Assembly (NCBI GenBank): GCA_002167265.1 | Contig: NHDJ01000064.1 | Span: 1-11,360, forward strand | DNA: 11,360 nucleotides | Direction of reading: 5' to 3' | From: Verrucomicrobia bacterium TMED56 | Lineage (GTDB): Bacteria > Verrucomicrobiota > Verrucomicrobiia > Opitutales > Seribacteraceae | In this document: positions 1 to 7,013 of the stretch, piece after piece | How positions within the stretch are numbered: position 1 is the first letter of the stretch | How the letters are laid out: each line of letters begins with the position of its first letter | Program-made: the position numbers and the translations under genes | Notes under the pieces: model-generated | What the model saw: the letters and a program-made list of their open reading frames with translations, nothing else | Told to the model about the DNA's origin: nothing | The model's database searches: none

Positions 1-2
1 AC

Positions 3-215
3 CGCATAAAGATTAGTCATGAATTACTCAAGGTTGCGCAAACTCGCTTCCAAACCAGTAAGATCGAATTCGATGCTAACCGCATTAGTGCTAACAAGCA
101 CCTGGAATCAAAGATTGCGCTTGATACCGCAAAAATTAACCACATTGAATCGGTCTGCCAATACGTTAAAACCCAAGATATGTACCTAATTATAGTTGAG
201 CAAAACCATCAGTAA
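3..215 (+). CDS. Probable TolC-family outer-membrane efflux protein, C-terminal end (5' part outside window)
   Basis: An open frame runs from the left edge to a TAA at 213-215 and encodes the last 70 residues of a larger protein. The fragment is almost wholly amphipathic helix. Its pattern (LLKVAQTRF, then KIEF, then a long helix with small residues such as SAN, ESKIAL and DTAKI) fits the final helical hairpin of outer-membrane efflux proteins. In that family a similar pattern follows an Arg-Tyr/Phe turn. The frame ends two bases before the adaptor gene, which is where a TolC partner would be expected in an exporter operon. Such a protein would form the trimeric outer-membrane channel. The fragment is too short to settle the family alone, and a coiled-coil protein of another kind remains possible. 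The frame is certain; the family is a moderate-confidence inference from pattern and context. Confidence 0.6.
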   Translation, partial: RIKISHELLKVAQTRFQTSKIEFDANRISANKHLESKIALDTAKINHIESVCQYVKTQDMYLIIVEQNHQ

Positions 216-217
216 AT

Positions 218-1357
218 ATGCATAGAAAACTAAAACTTCCTAGCGTTGCATTATTTTTGGGAATTTGTGGTGTTTTAATCCTAATTGTATTCAATATTAT
301 TAAGAACCAATTACAGGAAGTTGCCTTTGTTTCGGTTGTAGAAAAAGGAAATATTCGTGACTCTGTTAGTGGAAATGTAAAAGTTCTTCCTGCACTGAGT
401 TTTCAACTCATTTCTAATGCACAGTCAAAAATTGAATTTGCAGCATTAATTCCCATGGGAAAGCCGATTCAAGTGGAGGCTAACGAAACGATCTTTAGCA
501 TGAACACCGAAGACTTGGATAGACATTTAAAAAGAACTTTACTCAGTCAGCAATCTCATGAAAAAAGGTTAGCAACAGGTTCAAGCATAGAACTGCAACT
601 CGAGTTGGAAGAAAAAAATCTTCAAGCCTACATGAAACTTTCTCAAGAGAATAGTAAGGATGTTTCCAAGTTTGAACTCGAAACAAAAACAAATCTGGTT
701 GAACGATTGCGGCGCCAATTTGAATTTGAAAAGATTAGTAATCAAGAAACCTCTGAAGCATTACGATTAGAACTTGATCGGATCAAAAAAGAATTGAGCG
801 AAAGAATAATTTCAAGTCCCATTAATGGCACTCTTATTTCATCAAATGTAAAAAAAGGAGATACCATTCTTGGTGGGCAACTCCTGGGTCAAGTACAGTC
901 AGAGGAAAGAATTATAGAAGTTACTCTTAACGAAGAGGATTTCGCAGGCATCAAAGAAGACCAGAAGGTTGGCGTGAGCTTGTTTTCATTTGGGAGAAAA
1001 GTCTTTGAAGGAAAGGTAAGCCGGGTTTCCGCCACAATAAACCCACAAAGCGGCCGCAGAAAACTTTTTGTGGAACTCGATACAAATCAAACCTTACCAG
1101 TCGGAGCATCGGGAAGGGCAGAGATCATTAAGGAAGAAAAAGTAGGGGTACTGGTTATTCCCAGAAAGGCATTATTGGGAAATTCAGTCTTAACTGTTCG
1201 CGATGGGAAAGCTGTCCTAGTGAAAGTCGAAGTTGGGGCGAAAAATTTGGAATTTATTGAAATCAAACAAGGGTTAGCACTAAATGAAAAGGTGATTTCT
1301 GAAACTCCACATCTTTTTTATGACGGAGAGCATGTTAGTTCAACCGTTTTAGAGTAA
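218..1357 (+). CDS. HlyD/MacA-type periplasmic adaptor (membrane fusion protein) of an ABC exporter
   Basis: The 379-residue protein would bridge an inner-membrane ABC permease to an outer-membrane channel. A single N-terminal membrane helix lies at about 9-27, with the short N-terminus in the cytoplasm. A first half-lipoyl region (about 60-97) leads into a charged helical hairpin (about 98-196). The second lipoyl half (about 197-228) contains SSPINGTLIS and VKKGDTI, typical of the family. A beta-barrel region (about 229-305) and a membrane-proximal region (about 306-379, with VLVIPRKAL) follow. The order and length fit MacA/DevB-like adaptors. The start is two bases after the preceding stop, so translation is probably coupled; no Shine-Dalgarno sequence is visible. 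There is no lipobox cysteine, so anchoring is by the helix. The next gene begins nine bases after its stop. Confidence 0.88.
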   Translation: MHRKLKLPSVALFLGICGVLILIVFNIIKNQLQEVAFVSVVEKGNIRDSVSGNVKVLPALSFQLISNAQSKIEFAALIPMGKPIQVEANETIFSMNTEDLDRHLKRTLLSQQSHEKRLATGSSIELQLELEEKNLQAYMKLSQENSKDVSKFELETKTNLVERLRRQFEFEKISNQETSEALRLELDRIKKELSERIISSPINGTLISSNVKKGDTILGGQLLGQVQSEERIIEVTLNEEDFAGIKEDQKVGVSLFSFGRKVFEGKVSRVSATINPQSGRRKLFVELDTNQTLPVGASGRAEIIKEEKVGVLVIPRKALLGNSVLTVRDGKAVLVKVEVGAKNLEFIEIKQGLALNEKVISETPHLFYDGEHVSSTVLE

Positions 1358-1366
1358 ATTCATGTT

Positions 1367-2620
1367 GTGGTGAAATCTCTCAACCTCGAGATTGCATGGA
1401 AATTCATAATGGGGCGGAGACGTGCCATGACCATGAGTTTAATAGGAATTGTTCTTGGCATTGCTTTTTTTGTTATCACTCAAGCACAAACCTCAGGTTT
1501 TGAAGCATTTTTCATTCGCACAATTCTTGGAACAAATGGTGCGATACGTATTTCAGACCGTTTTCAAGATATGCATGGAACAATTCGTAATTCTTCAACG
1601 GATGGAAAGACCCGTTTTTTCTTTCACTCCCGAGAAGGGGCTAGATATACTGAGGGCGTAAGTCAGCCAAAACTTTTGCGGAAAGCACTTGATCATTTCC
1701 CTCAAGTATCTGGAATTTCTGAAATCCTTGAAGGAAACGCTATTTTAAATGGTGGTTCACGATCACAATCTATTGAACTTCACGGTATTATTCTGGAAGA
1801 CCACATCATGGTCTCAGATATTAAAAATCAAATCATTCATGGCAGTCTTGCTGAGTTTGGTTCCGACCCAATGTCCATCCTTGTGGGGAATCGCATTGCC
1901 CAACGTCTAATTCTGGAAATAGGTGATCGAGTGTCTCTGCAGGAAGGAACAGGAAATTTACAGTTCCGTATAGCCGGTATTTTTGAAACTGGGGTTAGCC
2001 AAATTGACAAGAACCGTATTTACACGCACCTTCCAATTGCGAAAGCTTTCCTAGGGAAAAGGTTTTCTGGCTCGGTTTTTCAACTTTCTATGATCCAGCC
2101 TACACAAGCAAGGGAGACTGCAGCTCAAATCCAAGAAACAGTAGGTCATCGTGTAATAAGTTGGCAGGAGCGAGAACAAGTTTGGCTAGATGTTTTTAAA
2201 GCCCTTCGCGTATCATCTGCTATTACTGTTTCAAGTATCCTCCTGCTTTCCGGTTTAGGTCTATTTAATGTCTTTGCAATTATGGTAATTGAAAAGACTC
2301 GAGATATTGCAATTCTTAGAGCGATCGGTTTTAAATCATCAGATGTTTCTGCGGTCTTTCTTTGGCAGGGAAGTATTGTGCTACTAGTGGGCATCATAAT
2401 TGGATCAATTGTGGGTATTCTTGCAACCTATGGAATCTCCAAAATACCACTTAGAATTCGGGGAATCTTCTCAACGGATAACTTTGTAGTTAACTGGGAC
2501 CTTTCTCATTATCTGTTAGCGATATTAATTTCTGTAGTATTTGTGGCCGTTGCGAGTTGGATCCCAGCTAGAAGAGCTGCACGTATAGAACCTGCAAAAA
2601 TAATAAGGGAAACCCTTTAG
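1367..2620 (+). CDS. FtsX/MacB/LolC-type ABC transporter permease
   Basis: This 417-residue inner-membrane protein has the four-helix layout of type VII ABC permeases: helix 1 at about 23-42, a large periplasmic domain at about 43-283, then helices at about 284-308, 331-356 and 381-401. Family hallmarks are the basic stretch GRRRAM before helix 1, KTRDIAILRAIGF at 309-321 (the cytoplasmic segment that contacts the ATPase) and the C-terminal PARRAARIEPAKIIR. It contains no nucleotide-binding domain, so it needs the ATPase encoded next. Such permeases work by mechanotransmission: ATP binding moves the periplasmic domain rather than opening a path through the membrane. The start is GTG at 1367 (a second GTG follows at 1370). 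The nearby ATG at 1362 is in another frame and stops after three codons. The first in-frame ATG, residue 15, would cut off the conserved amphipathic start. Confidence 0.9.
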   Translation: MVKSLNLEIAWKFIMGRRRAMTMSLIGIVLGIAFFVITQAQTSGFEAFFIRTILGTNGAIRISDRFQDMHGTIRNSSTDGKTRFFFHSREGARYTEGVSQPKLLRKALDHFPQVSGISEILEGNAILNGGSRSQSIELHGIILEDHIMVSDIKNQIIHGSLAEFGSDPMSILVGNRIAQRLILEIGDRVSLQEGTGNLQFRIAGIFETGVSQIDKNRIYTHLPIAKAFLGKRFSGSVFQLSMIQPTQARETAAQIQETVGHRVISWQEREQVWLDVFKALRVSSAITVSSILLLSGLGLFNVFAIMVIEKTRDIAILRAIGFKSSDVSAVFLWQGSIVLLVGIIIGSIVGILATYGISKIPLRIRGIFSTDNFVVNWDLSHYLLAILISVVFVAVASWIPARRAARIEPAKIIRETL

Positions 2621-2647
2621 TGAATCAACGCCTCAAATAAAAATATT

Positions 2648-3313
2648 ATGTTATTACAGGCTGAAAACCTCCATCATTCATTCACAGAAGGAGAAACAGA
2701 AAATAAAGTTTTACAGGGCGTTTGTCTCAAAATTATTAGAGGTGAGACTACCGCTGTTGTTGGACCATCTGGATGCGGTAAAAGTACATTACTCTACTTA
2801 CTAGGATTGCTTGACCGCCCCAAAAAAGGAGAAATTTATTTTCATGGCACCGAGGTCGCTAAATCTGATGACAAAGTAAGAACCAATTTGAGAAACAACT
2901 CTATTGGTTTCATCTTTCAATTTCATTTTTTACTCAAAGAACTTACTGCCTTAGAAAATGTATCGTTGCCGATGAGGAAGTCAGGCTTAACAAGAATGGA
3001 TTCCCATGAAAAGTCACTGGATATACTGAAAAAACTTGGGCTAGAAAGCAAATCTGATCGGTATGCTAATAAATTATCAGGAGGGGAGCAGCAGAGAGTT
3101 GCCATTGCAAGAGCCATTGCAAATTCACCATCCCTGATTTTAGCGGATGAGCCGACTGGAAATTTAGATAGTCGAAACTCAGAAAATGTTTTTTCTCTCC
3201 TTCAAAACATTGCCCGTGATCAAGATATTGGCGTCCTCGTGGTAACTCATAACCCGGAACTCGCAAAAAATTGTGATCAAATTATTGAAATTCAAGACGG
3301 AAAGAATAAGTAA
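2648..3313 (+). CDS. LolD/MacB-type ABC transporter ATPase
   Basis: The 221-residue cytoplasmic ATPase powers the neighbouring permease. All motifs are intact: Walker A GPSGCGKST at 39-47, Q-loop glutamine Q91 in IFQFHFLL, signature LSGGEQQR at 143-150, Walker B LILADEP at 163-169 with catalytic E168, D-loop GNLD at 171-174 and switch histidine H201. The LADEPTGNLD form and the short length are typical of the LolD/MacB/FtsE group that serves FtsX-fold permeases. It starts 27 bases after the permease stop and is the last gene of the operon. The leader is AT-rich without a clear Shine-Dalgarno sequence. Sequence alone does not separate lipoprotein sorting (LolD) from tripartite export (MacB/DevA). 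The upstream adaptor and probable TolC gene favour export. Confidence 0.93.
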   Translation: MLLQAENLHHSFTEGETENKVLQGVCLKIIRGETTAVVGPSGCGKSTLLYLLGLLDRPKKGEIYFHGTEVAKSDDKVRTNLRNNSIGFIFQFHFLLKELTALENVSLPMRKSGLTRMDSHEKSLDILKKLGLESKSDRYANKLSGGEQQRVAIARAIANSPSLILADEPTGNLDSRNSENVFSLLQNIARDQDIGVLVVTHNPELAKNCDQIIEIQDGKNK

Positions 3314-3320
3314 AAAACAA

Positions 3321-3343
3321 GGGTTTTAAAATTATTTTAGCCC
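3321..3343. terminator. Weak hairpin between convergent genes, possible bidirectional terminator
   Basis: Between and over the ends of the two convergent genes lies a 5-base A/T stem (TAAAA at 3327-3331 and TTTTA at 3335-3339) with a 3-base loop. It is flanked outside by GGG at 3321-3323 and CCC at 3341-3343, which could pair across a small internal loop. An A-rich run at 3312-3317 would give a U-tract to - strand transcripts. The structure is weak and overlaps the stop codon of the - strand gene, so it is only a candidate. Confidence 0.2.
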
Positions 3344-4093
3344 CCTGGCTTCACAGATAATATCATAAGCCTGATTTATCTTGGCCAGTTGGTCGTTGGC
3401 GAAACAGACAAATTCATCTGGCAAGTTCTTACTTCTCAATTTATCGGGATGAAAATCGGCAGCTTTGCCATGGTAGGATTTTTTTAAACCGGCATTCGAG
3501 CAATCGCGAGCTAATCCCAATACATCATAAGCTTCTTCCAAAGACAATCCATCGGCAGCAGGATCTTGTTGAGGTGGGGCATACCCACCTCGAATCCAGG
3601 AACTAATTGTCCCCGCAGGAAGTTTTAACCTTTCCTCACCCAGTAAAAGAAAACGAACCTGTATCTCGTTCAGTTTCTGGCCGTTGGAACGAACAATCTC
3701 GAATAAACCTCCGAGAAAGGACTGTGCAACTGTAGGTTCATAACCAATCATTTGACCTACCTCTTTAAAATCCTCATGGATCGGGCGGCGACTGGTCTTC
3801 GCTTTGCGAAAGACATTTTTAGCAAATTCGCCTGTTTTCTCATTCAATCCCATCCGTGTAATCAGTGACTCTGTCGCAGAAATCTCTTCTGCGGAGATAG
3901 AACCATCTGCCTTGGCTACCTTAGCTGCACAGGAAAAGAAATAGGTGAGATAAAGAATACGAGCCTTACGCTCATCTTTAGGAGTGGGGTCATCCTCGTC
4001 ATAAAGGTGTCCTAAGGCTGCTCCAGCAATAGCACCAACTGGACCTCCAAACATTCCTATTCCCGTCCCTATAAGCTTACCCCACCAATTCAT
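3332..4093 (-). CDS. djlA: DjlA-like co-chaperone (TerB-like domain plus C-terminal J domain)
   Basis: The 253-residue protein has the DjlA layout. A short N-terminus MNWWGK leads into a Gly/Ala-rich segment (about 7-30) that ends in GHLYD, like the unusual membrane-dimerising helix of E. coli DjlA. A TerB-like helical domain follows (about 46-158, with AKADGSIS). After a Pro/Gln-containing linker comes a J domain (about 184-253) carrying the HPD tripeptide at 215-217, needed to stimulate DnaK ATPase. The ending DKLRSK...AKINQAYDII matches the DjlA-type J domain, which sits at the C-terminus rather than the N-terminus as in DnaJ. It should sit at the inner membrane with its J domain in the cytoplasm and recruit DnaK. 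It lies 47 bases downstream of the HAD gene on the same strand and may be cotranscribed with it. No Shine-Dalgarno sequence is visible. Confidence 0.88.
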   Translation of the reverse strand: MNWWGKLIGTGIGMFGGPVGAIAGAALGHLYDEDDPTPKDERKARILYLTYFFSCAAKVAKADGSISAEEISATESLITRMGLNEKTGEFAKNVFRKAKTSRRPIHEDFKEVGQMIGYEPTVAQSFLGGLFEIVRSNGQKLNEIQVRFLLLGEERLKLPAGTISSWIRGGYAPPQQDPAADGLSLEEAYDVLGLARDCSNAGLKKSYHGKAADFHPDKLRSKNLPDEFVCFANDQLAKINQAYDIICEARGLK

Positions 4094-4140
4094 AATTCTA
4101 AATCTATTCCGAAAATCAAATTAGATAAAAAAGAAATAGA

Positions 4141-4596
4141 TTAAGTTCTGCGATAAGGATCTGGATTGGAACCTACAGGTTTACCTGTGTTTTGAATAAC
4201 CTGAACACAACGGTCATCCCACAGCTCAATCATATCCATATCTTTAGCATTAGTTATTTCGAGATCGGGAAGGTCATTCTTCTTTAACCATTCTCGAATT
4301 GGAGGAACTGCTAATTCGGGATTTTGTGCCCTTGCTGTAACGATCTTTACTCGGTAACCCATTTCCAACCAAATTTTAACTCGTTTCATCATCATCGGAA
4401 CAGGTCTGCCTATATGATCAAATCCTTTCCATGGTTCAGCTTCTGCGAGAGTACCATCAAGATCAACGCCAATCCATTGAGCGTCCTCTACATCTTCTCC
4501 AAACTTATTATCATCTGTCATCGGCAAACCTTGGGTATGTGGTACGGAAACTTTTAATTTCTGACCAAAGAGCTTGTGCAATAATAAACCAAACAT
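4141..4596 (-). CDS. Small HAD-superfamily phosphatase-like protein
   Basis: The 151-residue frame contains all four HAD motifs: DLDGTL with D45 and D47 (motif I nucleophile and acid), VTAR with T87 (motif II), K118 in NAKD (motif III) and the acidic pair D127-D128 in ELWDDR (motif IV). There is only a small insert after motif I (WKGFDHIGRPVP), so any cap is minimal. I recall WKG-DHIG and ELWDDR...NTG from small uncharacterised HAD proteins of proteobacteria and phages. The likely activity is phosphatase-type hydrolysis; the substrate is unknown. The start is uncertain. The first ATG at 4596 adds 25 basic and hydrophobic residues. The ATG at 4521 (MTDDN) has an AAGG seven bases upstream and leaves a 126-residue protein of typical HAD form. 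The longer frame is reported because few starts in this window have a Shine-Dalgarno sequence to compare with. It probably precedes djlA in a two-gene operon. Confidence 0.8.
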   Translation of the reverse strand: MFGLLLHKLFGQKLKVSVPHTQGLPMTDDNKFGEDVEDAQWIGVDLDGTLAEAEPWKGFDHIGRPVPMMMKRVKIWLEMGYRVKIVTARAQNPELAVPPIREWLKKNDLPDLEITNAKDMDMIELWDDRCVQVIQNTGKPVGSNPDPYRRT

Positions 4597-4660
4597 ATAA
4601 AAACATTAAGCCATCTAAACTTGCACAAGGTAAATTTTCGATCAAGATCAAACATTTCTT
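4597..4660. promoter_or_regulatory. Divergent intergenic region between the HAD gene and the M50B-like gene
   Basis: This is the only head-to-head junction in the window, so promoters for both directions should lie here, or in 4522-4660 if the shorter HAD start is right. It is AT-rich and holds a tandem GATCAA direct repeat at 4640-4651, close to the M50B-like start. I could not find a convincing -35/-10 pair in either direction. TTGCAC at 4621-4626 resembles a -35 box, but no good -10 box lies at the right distance. The location is supported by gene layout, not by recognised boxes. Confidence 0.35.
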
Positions 4661-5194
4661 ATGCCTTACAGCATCGATTCAGTAAATTTTTTCTCGATTG
4701 AAGGAATTCCTTGGATACTTTTGGCATGGGGGAGTTTATATTTCTTCCGATCATTGAGCACTCTGCTTCATGAAACAGGCCATGCAATGACTGCTTTGAT
4801 TTTAACTCATGAAAAGGTTAAGATTAGGGTAGGGGCAGGGAAGCGTCCTTTCGTTTGGAAAAGCAATTGGTTAGATTTAAGTTTTTCTATCAAAAATTCA
4901 ATGGTTGGACATACTGAGTTTTCTACTTACAACTTAAATTCAAAAAAACAAGTATTGATTCTTTTTGCGGGCCCAGTCTTTTCAGCAGGAGCAGCATTGG
5001 GAGGCATATTTTTGGCAATAAAAGTTTTCGATTCTATTACACTAAAGTCTCTTACAGTCGGATGGATATGCTCAAATGCAATATGTTTTCTTCGTAACTC
5101 TTTACCCATTGAATTAAAAGGTATGGATGAAAAAATTGTTGGCATTCCCAGTGATGGTCTGCAAATATATAGACTTTTAAGGAGTATGAAGTAA
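4661..5194 (+). CDS. Small M50B-like membrane zinc metalloprotease candidate
   Basis: The 177-residue protein has HETGH at 37-41, an HExxH zinc site set in or after a first hydrophobic helix (about 16-33). Hydrophobic helices follow at about 97-121 and 126-145. FAGP at 102-105 matches a conserved turn in site-2 proteases, and NSLPI at 146-150 followed by SDG at 164-166 offers D165 as the third zinc ligand. This resembles M50B-like proteins that have HExxH, AGP and a late DG. The asparagine that often follows AGP is not there. The usual role is cutting a substrate within the membrane, but no anti-sigma factor or other obvious substrate lies nearby. Family confidence is good, activity is unproven. 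It is a single-gene unit. Its stop lies five bases from the convergent exporter's stop. The leader has no Shine-Dalgarno sequence. Confidence 0.75.
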   Translation: MPYSIDSVNFFSIEGIPWILLAWGSLYFFRSLSTLLHETGHAMTALILTHEKVKIRVGAGKRPFVWKSNWLDLSFSIKNSMVGHTEFSTYNLNSKKQVLILFAGPVFSAGAALGGIFLAIKVFDSITLKSLTVGWICSNAICFLRNSLPIELKGMDEKIVGIPSDGLQIYRLLRSMK

Positions 5195-5199
5195 TTTAT

Positions 5200-7011
5200 T
5201 CACTTTGACCTCATTTGTTGGTCAAAAAGCTTCCTGTAAACATCACATATGGGATAAATTTCATCATGCGGACCGTCAGCAATAATTCTCCCTCTTTCCA
5301 TTACTAAAATTCGGTCAACGGACCTAATAGTACTAAATCTGTGAGCTATTATAAAAGCCGTTTTTCCTTCCATCAAATGCTCCATAGCTTGTTTGATTTT
5401 TTCTTCATTTTCGGAATCTAGGGCTGAAGTAGCCTCGTCAAGAACTAAAACTGGAGAATTCCGATAAAACGCCCTTGCTATTGCTAATCTTTGCATTTGT
5501 CCACCAGAAAGTCTGCAGCCACCTTCACCTAACTTTTCTTCAAAATTATTAGGAAGGGAATTTATAAAGTTTATCGCATTGGATGCTTCAGCCGCTTCAA
5601 GGCAAGAAAGATTAGTAAAGGAAGATTTTCCAATTTCGATATTTTCTTGTACCGAAAGGTCAAACAGAAATGGTCTTTGAGGGACTAGGGCAATCGCTTC
5701 TCTTAATTCCCTCAATTTTAAGTTTCGTAAATCAACCCCATCAATGAGTATAGTACCACTAGTTGGGTCCTGAAATCTACAAAGCATATTAATAAGAGTT
5801 GATTTACCTGCTCCACTGGAACCGACAATTGCTATTTTTTGACCATTTGGTACTGAAAAAGTAAGATCACATAGGGCAGGGGATGTTGTTTCATTTTCTA
5901 CTAATGATTCATAAGAAAAAGAAACATTTTTAAATTCAATGTTTTGATCAACTGAAGATATGGATTGAGCGTTCTTTGACTCGGAAACTGTTTCTTTAGC
6001 AAACAGGATTTCATTCAATCGTTGCAAGGAAGCAAGCCCCTCCTTAATTTTATTGTGGATCCCACCAAGCTTCTTGACTGGATCGTAAGCGATATAAAGT
6101 GCGGTTATAACGGGAACAACTGCATCCAACCTAATTGAAGTTCGAGAAGCGTGAAAGATTGCAACAGAGATACCAGCAGCAGTCAAAATCTCAATAATTG
6201 GAGTAAGTAGGTTGGAGTATTTTACCACTTTCATCCTTGCAAAAAGGAATTCCTCCGAACTTTGCTTAAAGCGTTCGACTTCTTTGTCCTCAAGATTAAA
6301 AGCACGCACTTCCCGGTACGCTGAGAGGTTTTCGCTTAAAACAGCAGTCATTCCGCCCACTTTCTGTTGCATACCCAAGGCTTTTCTCATCAGCAATGCA
6401 CCAATTCGCCTGATAGGGAAAACACAAACTGGAATGACCGCAAGACACAGAAGGACAAAAGCCATACCATCCCTTTGATAAGCCATCACACCAAGAGCTA
6501 CCAACGCCCCAATGAAAGTAATGGGTTGCCTGACAAGATCATTACTTACTCCAAGTAGAGCAGACTGAAGTTGAGCAGTATCAGAGGTAACTCGACTAAG
6601 AAGATCGCCTTCCTTGTTCTTCTGAAAGAAAGATACAGGTAAATGCTGGAGCTTTTTAAAAACTTGAATCCTTATTTTCTCCAATACTCTGAGACCACAG
6701 TAGTTGATGAAATAGCTATTGAAATATCCACTCATTCCACGAATGAGAAAAACCAATGGAAACCAAGCAACAAGGTAAAATCTTTCCAGGAAAGACATAG
6801 TCGAATTTCCTTCCAAGTCATCCGGGAAAATCTGGGGAAAAACTTGGTCAATCATGAATGGTAGACCAAAACCACTTGAGACTCCATAAACCAACCCACA
6901 AAGTAGAGCCAACACAAAGGGTTTCCAATGAGGTCGTAAAAACCGAAAATACGGAAGAAAACTGCTTAATCCTAAAGTATGACCAATATCCGTAACTTTA
7001 CTTTTTTTCAT
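5200..7011 (-). CDS. MsbA-like ABC exporter half-transporter (membrane domain fused to ATPase)
   Basis: The 603-residue protein joins a six-helix type IV exporter domain (hydrophobic helices near 31-55, 78-103, 160-178, 182-200, 268-290 and 293-310) to an ATPase domain (about 355-603). ATPase motifs are complete: Walker A GSSGAGKST at 397-405, Q445 in VPQRPFLF, LSGGQMQR at 501-508, VLVLDE at 521-526 with catalytic E526, and H557. It would act as a homodimer. LYIAYDPVKKLGGIHNKIK at 305-323 and LASLQRLNEIL resemble MsbA, the lipid A flippase, but related drug exporters look similar, so no gene name is given. Its ATG overlaps the malQ stop in TAATG (7009-7013), which implies translational coupling. 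It is the last gene of the lepA-lepB-malQ group. Confidence 0.88.
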   Translation of the reverse strand: MKKSKVTDIGHTLGLSSFLPYFRFLRPHWKPFVLALLCGLVYGVSSGFGLPFMIDQVFPQIFPDDLEGNSTMSFLERFYLVAWFPLVFLIRGMSGYFNSYFINYCGLRVLEKIRIQVFKKLQHLPVSFFQKNKEGDLLSRVTSDTAQLQSALLGVSNDLVRQPITFIGALVALGVMAYQRDGMAFVLLCLAVIPVCVFPIRRIGALLMRKALGMQQKVGGMTAVLSENLSAYREVRAFNLEDKEVERFKQSSEEFLFARMKVVKYSNLLTPIIEILTAAGISVAIFHASRTSIRLDAVVPVITALYIAYDPVKKLGGIHNKIKEGLASLQRLNEILFAKETVSESKNAQSISSVDQNIEFKNVSFSYESLVENETTSPALCDLTFSVPNGQKIAIVGSSGAGKSTLINMLCRFQDPTSGTILIDGVDLRNLKLRELREAIALVPQRPFLFDLSVQENIEIGKSSFTNLSCLEAAEASNAINFINSLPNNFEEKLGEGGCRLSGGQMQRLAIARAFYRNSPVLVLDEATSALDSENEEKIKQAMEHLMEGKTAFIIAHRFSTIRSVDRILVMERGRIIADGPHDEIYPICDVYRKLFDQQMRSK

Positions 7012-7013
7012 TA
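7009..7013 (-). other. TAATG stop/start overlap coupling malQ to the ABC exporter gene
   Basis: On the - strand the malQ stop TAA (7013-7011) shares its last base with the exporter's ATG (7011-7009). There is no Shine-Dalgarno sequence in the preceding 20 bases. Reinitiation by ribosomes that finish malQ is the simplest way for the exporter to be translated. Confidence 0.75.

Noticed and set aside
3..215. A broken or pseudogene fragment at the left edge
   Set aside because: The frame is open to the edge, ends at a normal stop and sits two bases from the next gene. A window cut explains it fully.
2146..2397. An 83-residue - strand frame opposite the permease
   Set aside because: It overlaps the conserved C-terminal half of the permease and shows no family resemblance.
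4640..4651. Tandem GATCAA as an operator or short repeat array
   Set aside because: Two copies of six bases in AT-rich DNA are easily due to chance, and no known operator is recognised. It is mentioned only within the intergenic entry.
4324..4685. Two + strand frames (4324-4557 and 4431-4685) opposite the HAD gene, one running into the M50B-like gene
   Set aside because: They are antisense to the HAD motifs, carry no domain pattern and conflict with the supported M50B-like start.
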